From assembly GCF_947260015.1 (NCBI RefSeq), contig NZ_CAMYOM010000016.1, forward strand, positions 1 through 64,000: 64,000 bases of DNA. Direction: 5' to 3'. A program made the translations under genes and the position numbers. This document shows, one piece after another, positions 1-9,417 of this stretch. This stretch comes from an uncultured Eudoraea sp. (GTDB taxonomy: Bacteria > Bacteroidota > Bacteroidia > Flavobacteriales > Flavobacteriaceae). The notes beneath the pieces are model-generated. The model ran no database searches. It was not told where the DNA came from and worked only from the letters and a program-made list of their open reading frames with translations. The number at the start of each line of letters is the position of its first letter. Within the stretch, counting starts at the first letter, position 1.

Positions 1-159
1 AGCACCAATAAGCGCATCTTCATAATCTTGTTGCGAGTTAAAGAAATTTTCAGAGTCCTCATTAAATGAATCTACGTCAACAAAACTGTCACTACAAGAG
101 AAAGTAATAAAAGCAGAAATAAAGGCGATCAATGAATATTTTGTTATTTTATTTTTCAT
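1..159 (-). CDS. SusD/RagB-like lipoprotein, N-terminal fragment (gene continues off the left edge)
   Basis: Only the first 53 codons are in the window. The start ATG is at 159. The translation opens with a basic lipoprotein signal peptide (MKNKITKYSLIAF...) ending in a lipobox-like FSCSDS, so the mature protein probably begins at Cys22. The following acidic segment, ending NSQQDYEDALIGA, is the usual start of SusD/RagB nutrient-binding lipoproteins, in which a helix begins just after the lipid anchor. It lies 11 bases downstream of the SusC gene on the same strand, the standard SusC-SusD order. The partner SusD captures the glycan or peptide ligand on the outer surface. The substrate cannot be told from this fragment. 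Confidence 0.8.
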   Translation of the reverse strand, partial: MKNKITKYSLIAFISAFITFSCSDSFVDVDSFNEDSENFFNSQQDYEDALIGA

Positions 160-170
160 CTTTATTACTT

Positions 171-3100
171 TTAAAATTTAAAATTTAGTCCTAATAAAAA
201 GGTTCGGGGCACTGGATAAAATCCCTGGTCTATGCCGGCCCCTATTGGGTCTCCGGAAGAGGCACTTGGGTCATATCCTTTGTACTTGGTTAAGGTAAAC
301 AGGTTGTTTACCGAAATATAAAAACGAAGCTTATCTATCCCCGCTTTTTCAATTACATCGGCAGGTAGAGAATACCCTAATTGTACATTTTGCAATCTTA
401 CAAATGAGCCATCTTCCACATAGAAATCTGAAAATAATGTATTAAGTGTTGCGCCCGTTGTTACTCTTGGAAAGGAATTTGTAGATCCTTCTCCGGTCCA
501 TCTATTCAAGGTATATATCGATTTGTTTACCAATGGCTGATTTCGTTCATAATTTCTTACAATGTCATTTCCTAGAGATGCAAATGCATAAGCTGTAAAA
601 TCGAAGTTCTTGTATTTGGAAGAAAAATTTAGTCCCATGGTTGCATTGGGTATTGGATTTCCAATATCTGTTCTGTCATCTGAATCTATCTCGCCATCTC
701 CATTTATATCCACAAATCTTAAGTCTCCGGGAGCGGCATCAACCTGAGTGGCATGAGCATCAACTTCTGCCTGATTCTGAAAAATACCATCGGTTTGTAG
801 CCCATAGTAATATCCAATTGGTTTTCCTCCTTCCATTCTTGATGGTGGTTCCTGGCCTACACCAAAAGATCCCGCAGCAATAAAACCGACTCCATTATTC
901 ACTGAAATTACCTCGTTATTTAAAAAAGTAACATTATAATTTATTCCAAAAGTGAAGTCATTAGAAGAGTTGTTACTGTATCCGATAGCAAATTCAAATC
1001 CACTGTTTTCAACGAGACCTGCATTTACAACAGGGGGTTGTGACCCGGGAGCAGCAGCCCCCAATATTCCTGAAACCGGAGGTTGTAGTAAGAGTCCGTC
1101 TGTTCGTTTATTAAAGTAATCTGCTGTGATATCAATCCTATTGTCAATTAACCTTATATCTACACCAACATCCAATGTTTTTTGTTCTTCCCATTGAATT
1201 TCCGGATTTGAAAGTACCCCAACCGCTTTACCAAAAACAAGTTGATTGGATAAAACATAAGTAGCTTCGCCGGATAAAACCGATCTAAAGGCATTACTTG
1301 GAATTCTGTCATTCCCAACAATACCGTAACTTCCCCTTAATTTCAAGAAGTTAATTACATTACTATCTTCTAAAAAGTTTTCATCAGAAGCTATCCATCC
1401 TACAGATCCTGAAGGAAAATAACCAAACTTATTATTGGGTCCAAACTTTGAAGATCCGTCCCGTCTGATTATCCCCGAAATCAAGTATTTGCCTTTATAG
1501 TTATACTGGGCTCTAAGGAAGTAAGATAATAGCCTATCCTTAAACTTGCCACTTAATCCACTATCCTGCAATCCATTTCTTTGATCAACAGTATCTTCTA
1601 TTTCGGCATTTGCAAAGTCTACATCCTCCGTTTCAAAAAATCCTTGTGTAGTTCCGGAGAATACCCCGCTGGTTTCAAATATAGACGTTCCCAGAGTACC
1701 TTTAATATTATGATCTTCACCCAGTGATTTATCATAGTTTATATAGGCGTCAAAGGTATAGTCCCTGAATATATCCTTATTTACGAAAAGCGTTGGCCTG
1801 CCCGTATTATTAAAGACTTTTCCCGATCCATAAAATACAGTTGGGTTAAAGCTTTTTCCTTTGACTTCTGCATAGTTAAACTGAAAGCTGGCTTCTGCAG
1901 TAAAATCGTTCAGGAAAAGATAGCTGACTCCTAATTTTCCGCTTATCTTATCTACATTAGTTTGATTAAAGGTATTTGCAACCTGAGCCAGAGGATTAAT
2001 TACTTCATTACCCAGGCCTTCAGCAAGGGTAAATTCACCATTTCTATCTTTTACTGCAAAAGTAGGTGCATTGTTAAGTGCATTAAACAGTACTGATCCT
2101 AAAGCGTTTTCCGGAAGTGTTTTTCGATTCGTACCGGTATATAGGAGGTTGGCCACCACATTGAAATCCTTAAAGATTTCTGAATTTAAATTAACTCTGG
2201 TAGTATATCTTCTAAAATTAGCCTTAGGACCTCCTACAATCCCATCCTGAGTTAAATAAGACGATGCAGCAGAAAATGTTGTTTTTTCACCACCTCCGCT
2301 TACAGTAATATTCTGATTAATTATAGGTGCAGTTTGGAATACTTCATCTTGCCAGTCCGTGCCTCGACCTAAAGAAGAAACATCGGGATAAGGGGAGCTT
2401 CCGCCACCAGCTGCAAAAGCTTCGTTAACGATAATAGCATATTCCGTAGCATCCAAAACCGGAATTTGTCTGGAAGTTTGTTGAAATCCCCCCCAGGCAT
2501 CATAATTAAATTTTAATTCCGTATTACGTTTACCTGTTTTGGTAGTTATAAGAATTACACCATTTGCAGCCCTAACCCCATAAATACCGGCTGTGGCATC
2601 CTTAAGTATATTGATACTTTCTATATCACTTGGACTAATTACGCTTAAATCCTCTATAACATTTCCGTCAACTAAAATCAGAGGTCGGTTATCCCCATTA
2701 GTGGAAATACCCCTTATACGGATATTTGATCCACTACCCGGTGATCCGGATTCCGCAGTAACCTGTACCCCGGCGACCTGGCCCTGCAGGGCTTGCTCAA
2801 TTCGGGTTGGGGCCAATTCTTCAATACTTTCTGCTCCTACAACAGAAACGGCTCCGGTAATTTCTTTTTTAGTTGATGTACCATAACCAACTACAATCAC
2901 CTCATCTAATGCACTGACATCTTCCTGCATTACAATTGTAAGCGGATTGGAATTTTGAATTGTTATTTCTTGGGTAATATAGCCCAGATACGAGAATTCA
3001 AGGATATCTCCTACACTTATATCATCAATAATAAAATTTCCGTCAAAATCTGTAGTCGTGCCTCTTGTTTCGTTCTTAACTATAACATTAACACCTGGTA

Positions 3101-3209
3101 GGGGCTGATCAAGTGCTGCATCCTTAACAATTCCGCTTATGGTCAGATCCTGACTCCATAGTCCGGACGTGCAACAGAGGAGCGTAAGAAATAAAACAAA
3201 GTACTTCAT
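171..3209 (-). CDS. SusC/RagA family TonB-linked outer membrane receptor
   Basis: TonB-dependent outer membrane importer that forms a complex with the SusD lipoprotein encoded next. I place the start at the ATG at 3209 (1012 residues), because MKYFVLFLTLLCCTSGLWSQ is a clean signal peptide; an upstream in-frame start at 3233 would add eight residues before it. After cleavage comes a carboxypeptidase-regulatory-like domain (about residues 22-105: ISGIVKDAALDQPLPGVNV), then the plug (ALDEVIVVGYGTSTKKEITG, later IRIRGISTNGDNRPLILVDG), then a long beta-barrel ending in the aromatic NFKF. There is no STN domain, so it is probably not a FecI/FecR-type signalling receptor; control by the adjacent membrane regulator is more likely. 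Substrate unknown. Confidence 0.95.
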   Translation of the reverse strand: MKYFVLFLTLLCCTSGLWSQDLTISGIVKDAALDQPLPGVNVIVKNETRGTTTDFDGNFIIDDISVGDILEFSYLGYITQEITIQNSNPLTIVMQEDVSALDEVIVVGYGTSTKKEITGAVSVVGAESIEELAPTRIEQALQGQVAGVQVTAESGSPGSGSNIRIRGISTNGDNRPLILVDGNVIEDLSVISPSDIESINILKDATAGIYGVRAANGVILITTKTGKRNTELKFNYDAWGGFQQTSRQIPVLDATEYAIIVNEAFAAGGGSSPYPDVSSLGRGTDWQDEVFQTAPIINQNITVSGGGEKTTFSAASSYLTQDGIVGGPKANFRRYTTRVNLNSEIFKDFNVVANLLYTGTNRKTLPENALGSVLFNALNNAPTFAVKDRNGEFTLAEGLGNEVINPLAQVANTFNQTNVDKISGKLGVSYLFLNDFTAEASFQFNYAEVKGKSFNPTVFYGSGKVFNNTGRPTLFVNKDIFRDYTFDAYINYDKSLGEDHNIKGTLGTSIFETSGVFSGTTQGFFETEDVDFANAEIEDTVDQRNGLQDSGLSGKFKDRLLSYFLRAQYNYKGKYLISGIIRRDGSSKFGPNNKFGYFPSGSVGWIASDENFLEDSNVINFLKLRGSYGIVGNDRIPSNAFRSVLSGEATYVLSNQLVFGKAVGVLSNPEIQWEEQKTLDVGVDIRLIDNRIDITADYFNKRTDGLLLQPPVSGILGAAAPGSQPPVVNAGLVENSGFEFAIGYSNNSSNDFTFGINYNVTFLNNEVISVNNGVGFIAAGSFGVGQEPPSRMEGGKPIGYYYGLQTDGIFQNQAEVDAHATQVDAAPGDLRFVDINGDGEIDSDDRTDIGNPIPNATMGLNFSSKYKNFDFTAYAFASLGNDIVRNYERNQPLVNKSIYTLNRWTGEGSTNSFPRVTTGATLNTLFSDFYVEDGSFVRLQNVQLGYSLPADVIEKAGIDKLRFYISVNNLFTLTKYKGYDPSASSGDPIGAGIDQGFYPVPRTFLLGLNFKF

Positions 3210-3374
3210 GTGTAGTAATTTTTGAAGTAGCAATATATTTGTTTATTCGGGGAAATCAGTAAAGTTTACCACTACAAAAAACATACATACTAAATAAATT
3301 GTAGGGATTTTGTCAAATAGTCAAAAAAACCTATAAAATATTATGGGTTTCACATTTTATGGATAACGAAATAA

Positions 3375-3414
3375 ATTAACAAAGCCTTATGATTTTAAGC
3401 TTTGTATGGTTAAT
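3375..3414. promoter_or_regulatory. Imperfect inverted repeat between the sensor-regulator gene and susC
   Basis: The gap 3210-3446 holds no gene. Within it ATTAACAAAGC (3375-3385) is mirrored by GCTTTG-tatg-GTTAAT (3399-3414), giving a six-base inner arm and a six-base outer arm with a four-base bulge. It could be a regulator binding site for the susC promoter or a weak terminator for the upstream regulator gene; there is no strong T tract on either strand, which argues slightly for an operator. No convincing TAnnTTTG box was found for susC. Confidence 0.3.
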
Positions 3415-3446
3415 GTTGTGGTAAATAATATGATTGTTATAACTTG

Positions 3447-6305
3447 TTATAAGCCTAAAATGTAGTCCGTTAGGCCTTCTTCGTGTAATAGGTTGATTTT
3501 TTTACGCAGACGATATCTTTTCACCTCTACACTGCGGACGGATATATTTAACAGAGGAGCTATTTCCTTTGATGAAAGGTTAAGTCTTAGGTAAGCACTT
3601 AAACGCAGGTCATTCGGCGTTAATTCGGGGTGTAGTTTTTTGATTTTCTTTAAGAATCCTTTATCCGCATTATTGAAGGCTTCTTCGAAAAATTTCCAAT
3701 CATCCGTATTATTAATATTCCGGTCTATAGTATTGATTACATTGCGTACCTGAAGATTAGATTCACTATCTTTTAACTGGTCCTTAATGGTATTTAGAAA
3801 TTCATTTTTCCGTATTATGCTCATGGTGGAGATGGCAAGTTCCCTATTCTTACTTTCTATCTCATTTTGTAGCTGTTCATTTCTAATTTGAATAATTTCC
3901 TTTTCAGTCTTTAATTTTTTCCGCTTAAGCTTCCTTTTGTTCTCACTTAAAAGTCTTTTTTGTTGATCTCTATAATATCCCCGATATATTTTATGTGTTA
4001 GCACAGCGAGTAATATAGCGACTAAGACATATGCGATAATTGCCCAAAAAGACGCATACCAGGGGCGAAGGATAACAAACTCATTAGTTGCCGTGTTTTT
4101 TGTTAAGGTATTACCTACACGTGCTCTAACATTAAATTTATACTCTCCATAGGGCAAATTCTTAAAGGATATTTCCGGAATTGAAGACCATCTACTCCAA
4201 TTGTCATGAACTCCATCCAACCTGTACTGATAATTTACCTCTGCGTATTTTTCATACTCGGCAACCCCAAATGTAAAATTCAGGCTATTGTCTTTAAAAT
4301 CAAGTTCACTTACACCATTAAAAGAGATTCTGTCATCTGGTGCATCATAAAATTCCTTCGAAATTCCATTAATACTGATTATATATTCTTTGGACTTCAA
4401 TTTTTCTAAATCTAATGTTATATAACCATTGGAAATTCCTATTAAGTATAGTTGTTTACTCAAGGGCGTAATGGACTCAAATCCGGGCACAGCCAGAATT
4501 CTCCTAAAATATGATGGAACCGGTATTCTAAACGCTTGTGGCTCATTACTAAATCTACCAGGAGATACATGTACAATATTAGATTCTGTGAAGCCCCAAA
4601 GCCTATTTGCATTATTATCTACATTCAATACTCCTATTATACCTTCATCTTCATTAAATAATTTACCAGTTAATAACGAATCTAAGGTAAATTTCTTCTG
4701 GTCCAGGTCATATTTAAAAACTCCTTTATTAGTAGTGTACAAGGGATTGTTATTATAGGAAATCAGGCTGGAACCAATACCTTTTGATGTTTCTTCTTCA
4801 ATATTCAGTACTTGTTTAAAATCCTGATCAACAGAAATATTAAAAATTCCTTTGTTTTCATGATTCACTAAAATTTGATTCTCCTCTATTAGTTCTATAA
4901 AACGACTGGAAATGTCAAATCCTTCTATTTTGTTTCTAAATCGCCATTCATCATTTAATTTCTCAATAACACTCAAACCGGAGTAATTACCTTGCAGGAT
5001 TAGATTAGGATTATCGGAAAAGGCCTTTAAATCCCAGGTCCCTGGAAATTCTGATATTTGTTTTGCCAAGTTATCCTCAACAACAAAAGTTCCTGCATTA
5101 TGCCCACAGAATAATGTATTGTCAATAGATCTCAAGCACCAGACCTGGCCTTTAGTTTTTTTAACAAACTCAAAATCTCCTTCCTCATTCAGTCTTTTGT
5201 AAAATAAACCTTGATTTGTTCCCAGGTAAAGAATATTATCAAAAATAATTGAGGCATAAACGGCACCTAATCTTCCTATTTTATCAATATATTCATTAAA
5301 TGGAGAATTTAAATTTATGATGCTTATCCCGTTATCCAGTCCCAGCCAAAGATTGTTTTCAACATCCTCAAATATTGAAAGCACTGTATTATTATTTAAT
5401 CCTTTAATCTGGTTAATTTTTCTAATTATTCGCCCATTGGTATCCAGATGATAAATACCCTTTGAAATTGTGCCCAAAATAAAACCACCGTCCTCCAGGC
5501 GTAAACTGCTATAAACATTAACTGAGGATAATTCCTTGATTGCTTCTATATTCCATATTTCAAGACCTTCCGGAGTAAGGAAATAAAACTCACTACGTTC
5601 TGTAAGTATTAATAAGCGGTTATTTTTAGAAAATACGCCAATAACAATATTGTCCTTAATTACCTCATCATTGGAAACCAAGACCGATTTGCCATTTTCT
5701 ATTTTAAAAATACCCTCATTTACTTTTTGAAAATAGATGGTATTATCAACATTAAAAATTTCTGCCCTGACACTTTTGGCTTCCAGGATATCAAAAGTTT
5801 TATCGGTTGTATCATAAATATAAATGCGATCTAATGACTGAAACAACAGCCATTTTTCAAATTCCAGGATATTCCAGAATTGTTCATCTTCAACTAAATC
5901 TTCCTCAAGCTGATTAATCAGGGAATAATAATCCAAAATTCCATATTCATTTCTCTTCCAATACCCAAACTCCATGTAGCATCCGGTGTAAATTAAATCA
6001 CCAACTACATTAACAGATCTTATATAAGTACCATTTGGAGAAGGATACAATTTCCATTGAGCTCCATTAAATTCAAGCAGGCCTGCATTATTGGCTACAT
6101 AAATAAACTTTTCGCCGGACTGGGAAATGGCCCAGTTTTGTGTTCCTGCCCCGTAATCAACAGGAGCATAATTTTGAATAGGAGGTACTTCCTGGGCATA
6201 AGCCAAGAAATTGCAAAATAATAAAAGAAGAATAAAGACTATTCTCAAACCAGGCGTATAAAGAGGAACTATTCTTTTAAAGGTAAGAAAAGAATAACAT
6301 ATCAC
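3447..6305 (-). CDS. Membrane-anchored propeller/Y_Y_Y sensor with C-terminal LuxR-type HTH (SusCD regulator)
   Basis: A one-component regulator that senses in the periplasm and carries its own DNA-binding domain. The order seen is: N-terminal signal/membrane segment (RIVFILLLLFCNFLAYAQ), about 600 residues of two-component-regulator propeller repeats (e.g. VLSIFEDVENNLWLGLDNGI), a Y_Y_Y domain (YQYRLDGVHDNWSRW), one transmembrane helix (ASFWAIIAYVLVAILLAVLT), a charged coiled coil, and an HTH near the C-terminus (LSSKEIAPLLNISVRSVEVK). No histidine kinase or receiver domain is present, unlike hybrid two-component systems of similar layout. The listed start is a GTG; a TTG at 6248 gives a tighter signal peptide and is an alternative. 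It is upstream of and co-directional with susC, so local control of that pair is the natural inference. Confidence 0.85.
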   Translation of the reverse strand: MICYSFLTFKRIVPLYTPGLRIVFILLLLFCNFLAYAQEVPPIQNYAPVDYGAGTQNWAISQSGEKFIYVANNAGLLEFNGAQWKLYPSPNGTYIRSVNVVGDLIYTGCYMEFGYWKRNEYGILDYYSLINQLEEDLVEDEQFWNILEFEKWLLFQSLDRIYIYDTTDKTFDILEAKSVRAEIFNVDNTIYFQKVNEGIFKIENGKSVLVSNDEVIKDNIVIGVFSKNNRLLILTERSEFYFLTPEGLEIWNIEAIKELSSVNVYSSLRLEDGGFILGTISKGIYHLDTNGRIIRKINQIKGLNNNTVLSIFEDVENNLWLGLDNGISIINLNSPFNEYIDKIGRLGAVYASIIFDNILYLGTNQGLFYKRLNEEGDFEFVKKTKGQVWCLRSIDNTLFCGHNAGTFVVEDNLAKQISEFPGTWDLKAFSDNPNLILQGNYSGLSVIEKLNDEWRFRNKIEGFDISSRFIELIEENQILVNHENKGIFNISVDQDFKQVLNIEEETSKGIGSSLISYNNNPLYTTNKGVFKYDLDQKKFTLDSLLTGKLFNEDEGIIGVLNVDNNANRLWGFTESNIVHVSPGRFSNEPQAFRIPVPSYFRRILAVPGFESITPLSKQLYLIGISNGYITLDLEKLKSKEYIISINGISKEFYDAPDDRISFNGVSELDFKDNSLNFTFGVAEYEKYAEVNYQYRLDGVHDNWSRWSSIPEISFKNLPYGEYKFNVRARVGNTLTKNTATNEFVILRPWYASFWAIIAYVLVAILLAVLTHKIYRGYYRDQQKRLLSENKRKLKRKKLKTEKEIIQIRNEQLQNEIESKNRELAISTMSIIRKNEFLNTIKDQLKDSESNLQVRNVINTIDRNINNTDDWKFFEEAFNNADKGFLKKIKKLHPELTPNDLRLSAYLRLNLSSKEIAPLLNISVRSVEVKRYRLRKKINLLHEEGLTDYILGL

Positions 6306-6331
6306 TTATTAATCTCTCGGAACATGAACAA

Positions 6332-6607
6332 TCAAACAATCTCGGCACTCAAGCCTGCCTGCAATAATTTACTGCAACGGGGTTCTAATTCCTTATATGC
6401 CCCGGTTTTGACCGTGCATTTGCCTTTGTAATGAACTATTAATGAACATTGTTCTGCCTGTTCTGCAGTATGTTCACAAACATTAATTAAGGTGTGAATA
6501 ACATGTTCAAAGGTATTTACTTCATCATTGAACAATACTATTTCATTTTGTTTCAGCGTCTCCTCATCCAGAAGTAGTTCTTCGGAGACTTTTTCCTTAG
6601 TACTCAT
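6332..6607 (-). CDS. clpS: ATP-dependent Clp protease adaptor ClpS
   Basis: Adaptor that hands N-degron substrates to the ClpAP-type unfoldase-protease. The 91-residue protein has a flexible acidic N-terminus and then the ClpS core: the family's L-x-N-D motif (LFNDEVNTFEHVIHTLI) and CEHTAEQAEQCSLIVHYKGK, ending in the usual hydrophobic AGLSAEIV. Length is normal for the family. It lies 21 bases downstream of prmA on the same strand and probably belongs to the same transcript; clpS beside prmA and tpiA is a recurrent Bacteroidota arrangement. Confidence 0.95.
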   Translation of the reverse strand: MSTKEKVSEELLLDEETLKQNEIVLFNDEVNTFEHVIHTLINVCEHTAEQAEQCSLIVHYKGKCTVKTGAYKELEPRCSKLLQAGLSAEIV

Positions 6608-6628
6608 AGAGTTAGCTTTTTGTATTAA

Positions 6629-7462
6629 CTAAAATACATATTTTGACGCAACCCAGTTATTTTTTTCCAGATTTTCTTGAAATGAAAGTCCGTGGGCCAA
6701 ACATTCCTTTGAAATAAGGCCAATATCTTCTTTGTAAAATCCACTTAAAAGCAATACTCCTTCCTTTTTCAGGTGCTTTTTATAAACGGTAATATCTGAA
6801 AGCAAAATATTGCGATTTATATTCGCTAAGATGATATCGTAATTTTGATCTGTCAATAAATTCGCATCACCTTCAAACACCTTAATCTGTTCACATTTAT
6901 TAGCAGACACATTTTCCGTTGCATTCAGAAAACTCCAGTTATCTATATCTATGGCATCTACAGACCGGGCTCCTTTCATAGCAGCCAAAATAGCCAGAAC
7001 ACCGGTTCCGCAGCCCATATCCAATACAGACTTATCTTTGAAATCCAGTGCCAAAATCAATTGAAGCATCATATGCGTAGTTTCATGATGTCCGGTGCCA
7101 AAACTCATTTTAGGAGTTATAACTATATCAAAGTCGACATCCGGTTTGTCATGAAAATGGGCTCTTACAACACATTGATTATCTACATTTATGGGTTCAA
7201 AATTCTTTTCCCATTGTTCATTCCAGTTTAGCTGTTCTATTTCAGATATTTCATAATCAATACTAAAATCTTCATTGGCAAGAATGTGGACGTTTCGTAA
7301 GTCCATAGGGTTCCATAACTCCTTTTTGACATAAGCCAACAAACCATCCTTTGTTTCCAAAAAACTGTCAAAACCCAGTGCGGCCAGCTCGGCTATTAAA
7401 ATGTCCACAGCAGGTTGTAAGGGATTTATCGAAAATCGATATTCCAGAAAGAGTTCTTGCAT
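6629..7462 (-). CDS. prmA: Ribosomal protein L11 methyltransferase PrmA
   Basis: Cytoplasmic SAM-dependent enzyme that trimethylates ribosomal protein L11. The 277-residue protein has the N-terminal substrate-recognition domain (to about residue 90), a linker with MSFGTGHHETTHMMLQLI, and a Rossmann methyltransferase domain with motif I VLDMGCGTGVLAILAAMKGA and DIILANINRNILL, the PrmA version of motif IV. It is six bases downstream of tpiA and 21 bases upstream of clpS, so the three probably share a transcript. Nothing unusual was seen. Confidence 0.95.
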   Translation of the reverse strand: MQELFLEYRFSINPLQPAVDILIAELAALGFDSFLETKDGLLAYVKKELWNPMDLRNVHILANEDFSIDYEISEIEQLNWNEQWEKNFEPINVDNQCVVRAHFHDKPDVDFDIVITPKMSFGTGHHETTHMMLQLILALDFKDKSVLDMGCGTGVLAILAAMKGARSVDAIDIDNWSFLNATENVSANKCEQIKVFEGDANLLTDQNYDIILANINRNILLSDITVYKKHLKKEGVLLLSGFYKEDIGLISKECLAHGLSFQENLEKNNWVASKYVF

Positions 7463-7468
7463 AAAAGT

Positions 7469-8218
7469 TCAGCTGGCCCTAATAATGTCAATAAAGTCAT
7501 CCGCTACTAAGGCAGCTCCACCTATTAATCCTCCATCCACATCGGGTTTTGAGAAAATCTCCCGGGCATTCGAAGGTTTTACACTACCTCCATATAAAAT
7601 AGATACTTCATCAGCGATTGAAGCATCATAAGCCTCTGTTATGGTTTTCCTGATAAAGGCATGCATTTCCTGAGCCTGTTCCGGAGAGGCAGTTTCGCCC
7701 GTGCCAATGGCCCAAACTGGTTCATATGCGAGAACCAGATGTTGCCACGCCTCAGCAGGTAAATCAAAAAGACCGTTTTTTAGCTGGGATTCCACCACCT
7801 TGAAATGATTGCCAGCCTTTCGCTCTTCCAATTCTTCTCCAAAGCAAAATATCACCCGCATGTTATTTGCCAATGCAGCCTTCACTTTCTTAGACAGAAA
7901 TTCATCTGTTTCTCCAAAGTAAGCCCTGCGTTCTGAATGACCAATAATTACAAGTTCCACATTGATATTTAGTAGCATATCTGCCGATATTTCTCCGGTA
8001 TATGCGCCACTCTCTGCAAAATGCATATTCTGGGCAGCGACTTTTATTTTGGAAGATTTAAGCATACGTGCGGTATCTGCGAGATTAACAAAAGTGGGCG
8101 CCACTATAACTTCTGCTTCCGTACTAGGTAGTTTTTCAGATAATTCTTCCAATAAAACCTGGGTTTCACTTAAGTTCTTGTTCATCTTCCAGTTTCCGGC
8201 AACTATTTTACTTCTCAT
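7469..8218 (-). CDS. tpiA: Triosephosphate isomerase
   Basis: Interconverts dihydroxyacetone phosphate and glyceraldehyde 3-phosphate in glycolysis and gluconeogenesis. All active-site blocks are present in the 249-residue protein: GNWKMN near the N-terminus (catalytic Lys), IIGHSERR (catalytic His), AYEPVWAIGTG (catalytic Glu and the mobile loop), LYGGSVKPSN and DGGLIGGAALV at the phosphate site. It lies in the DUF1599 - DoxX - tpiA - prmA - clpS series and probably heads the tpiA-prmA-clpS part, because an 85-base gap separates it from the upstream gene. Confidence 0.97.
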   Translation of the reverse strand: MRSKIVAGNWKMNKNLSETQVLLEELSEKLPSTEAEVIVAPTFVNLADTARMLKSSKIKVAAQNMHFAESGAYTGEISADMLLNINVELVIIGHSERRAYFGETDEFLSKKVKAALANNMRVIFCFGEELEERKAGNHFKVVESQLKNGLFDLPAEAWQHLVLAYEPVWAIGTGETASPEQAQEMHAFIRKTITEAYDASIADEVSILYGGSVKPSNAREIFSKPDVDGGLIGGAALVADDFIDIIRAS

Positions 8219-8303
8219 GTTTTAGATTTTTTATGTTTGCAATTAATGTTGTTCGTCAGTTATTTGGTTGAACAGAAAGCATTAAATTAAGTCTGCCACA
8301 GAT

Positions 8304-9401
8304 TTATTCAATCTCCAAATCTTCAATATCGTTATAGTGTACCTTTTGAGTAATTGTCCCGCTTTCTAGGGTTAATACCCCTGGATTAGACCTAACAATT
8401 GTCTTTAAGGTAGTTTCATCGGTAAAATAAAATTCAAAGGGCAATTGGTATTCTTCAATAACCTTGTTGGTCCATTCTTCATTGGAGGCCGACATTCCTA
8501 TAACTTTATAACCTTTCTCGAGCGCTTTATCTGCAACCTTCCTGATTCCTTCATAGGCATCATACTCACTTTTGGCCATGTCATAAGCAACCACAATAAG
8601 TAGTTTAGCTTCCTGCATTAACACGTCAGTAAAATCCTCCCCTGCTTGCTCAATAGTAAAATCATGGATAGGAGGTTCATATCCCTTCTGTATTTCTTTA
8701 GTCTCCACACCAATAAATTCACCATCTACATCAGGGTATTCCCCATTGGTTACGATTATTTTTTCTTCTCCCTTACTATTAAATTTCCAAGAATATTCAT
8801 AAATGGGTTTCGGCGCATCTTCGGGATATTCCATCCCGTCTTTTATATTGGCCCCAATCTTGTAAGGCCTGAAGTCAATAACAGGTAAATGATTAAGTAC
8901 ATAGTTTCCATATATAATACAAATAACTACAGATCCCAAAGCAATAATTTGCCTAACCCTCTGGTTAAAAAGTGGTTTAATATATCGCCTGCCAAAGTAT
9001 AAAATTAAGATTAGTACCAGAAGGATTACATCTTTTGTAAAGGATTCCCAAGGCGTTAATTTAATGGCGTCTCCAAAACATCCGCAATCTGTTACTTTAT
9101 TAAAATAAGCTGAATAGAAGGTAAGAAAAGTAAAAAACAGGATCATAAGTAACAGGCTCCATATGGTAAAATTCTTACGATAGCCTATCAAGAGGAATAC
9201 CCCCAAAACCACTTCAAAAATGACTACAAAGATTGATATCGCAAGAGCATACGGCATTAAAAATGGCAAATCGAGAACTCCCTGACTAAAGTATTCTTCC
9301 AATTTGAACGAAAAGCCTACAGGATCATTAAGCTTTATAAAACCACTGATAATAAATAGTATTCCAACAAATACCCTAGAAAAGCCAACTAAATGTTTCA
9401 T
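8304..9401 (-). CDS. DoxX/MauE-type membrane protein with C-terminal thioredoxin-like domain (BT_3928 type)
   Basis: Inner-membrane protein of unknown precise role, recurrently found beside tpiA and DUF1599 in Bacteroidota. The N-terminal half has four or five transmembrane helices of DoxX/MauE character (VGISFIISGFIKLNDPVGFS-like, then VVFEVVLGVFLLIGYRKNFT) and a conserved VTDCGCFGDAIKLTPWESF loop. The C-terminal 120 residues resemble a thioredoxin fold (LLIVVAYDMAK ... KVIGMSASNEEW) but contain no CXXC, so redox activity of that part is doubtful. I chose the ATG at 9401 (365 residues; MKHLVGFSRVFVG) because the earlier in-frame start at 9434 would overlap the upstream gene and adds a non-hydrophobic extension. 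Confidence 0.8.
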   Translation of the reverse strand: MKHLVGFSRVFVGILFIISGFIKLNDPVGFSFKLEEYFSQGVLDLPFLMPYALAISIFVVIFEVVLGVFLLIGYRKNFTIWSLLLMILFFTFLTFYSAYFNKVTDCGCFGDAIKLTPWESFTKDVILLVLILILYFGRRYIKPLFNQRVRQIIALGSVVICIIYGNYVLNHLPVIDFRPYKIGANIKDGMEYPEDAPKPIYEYSWKFNSKGEEKIIVTNGEYPDVDGEFIGVETKEIQKGYEPPIHDFTIEQAGEDFTDVLMQEAKLLIVVAYDMAKSEYDAYEGIRKVADKALEKGYKVIGMSASNEEWTNKVIEEYQLPFEFYFTDETTLKTIVRSNPGVLTLESGTITQKVHYNDIEDLEIE

Positions 9402-9417
9402 ACTGTTTATTGAATAT

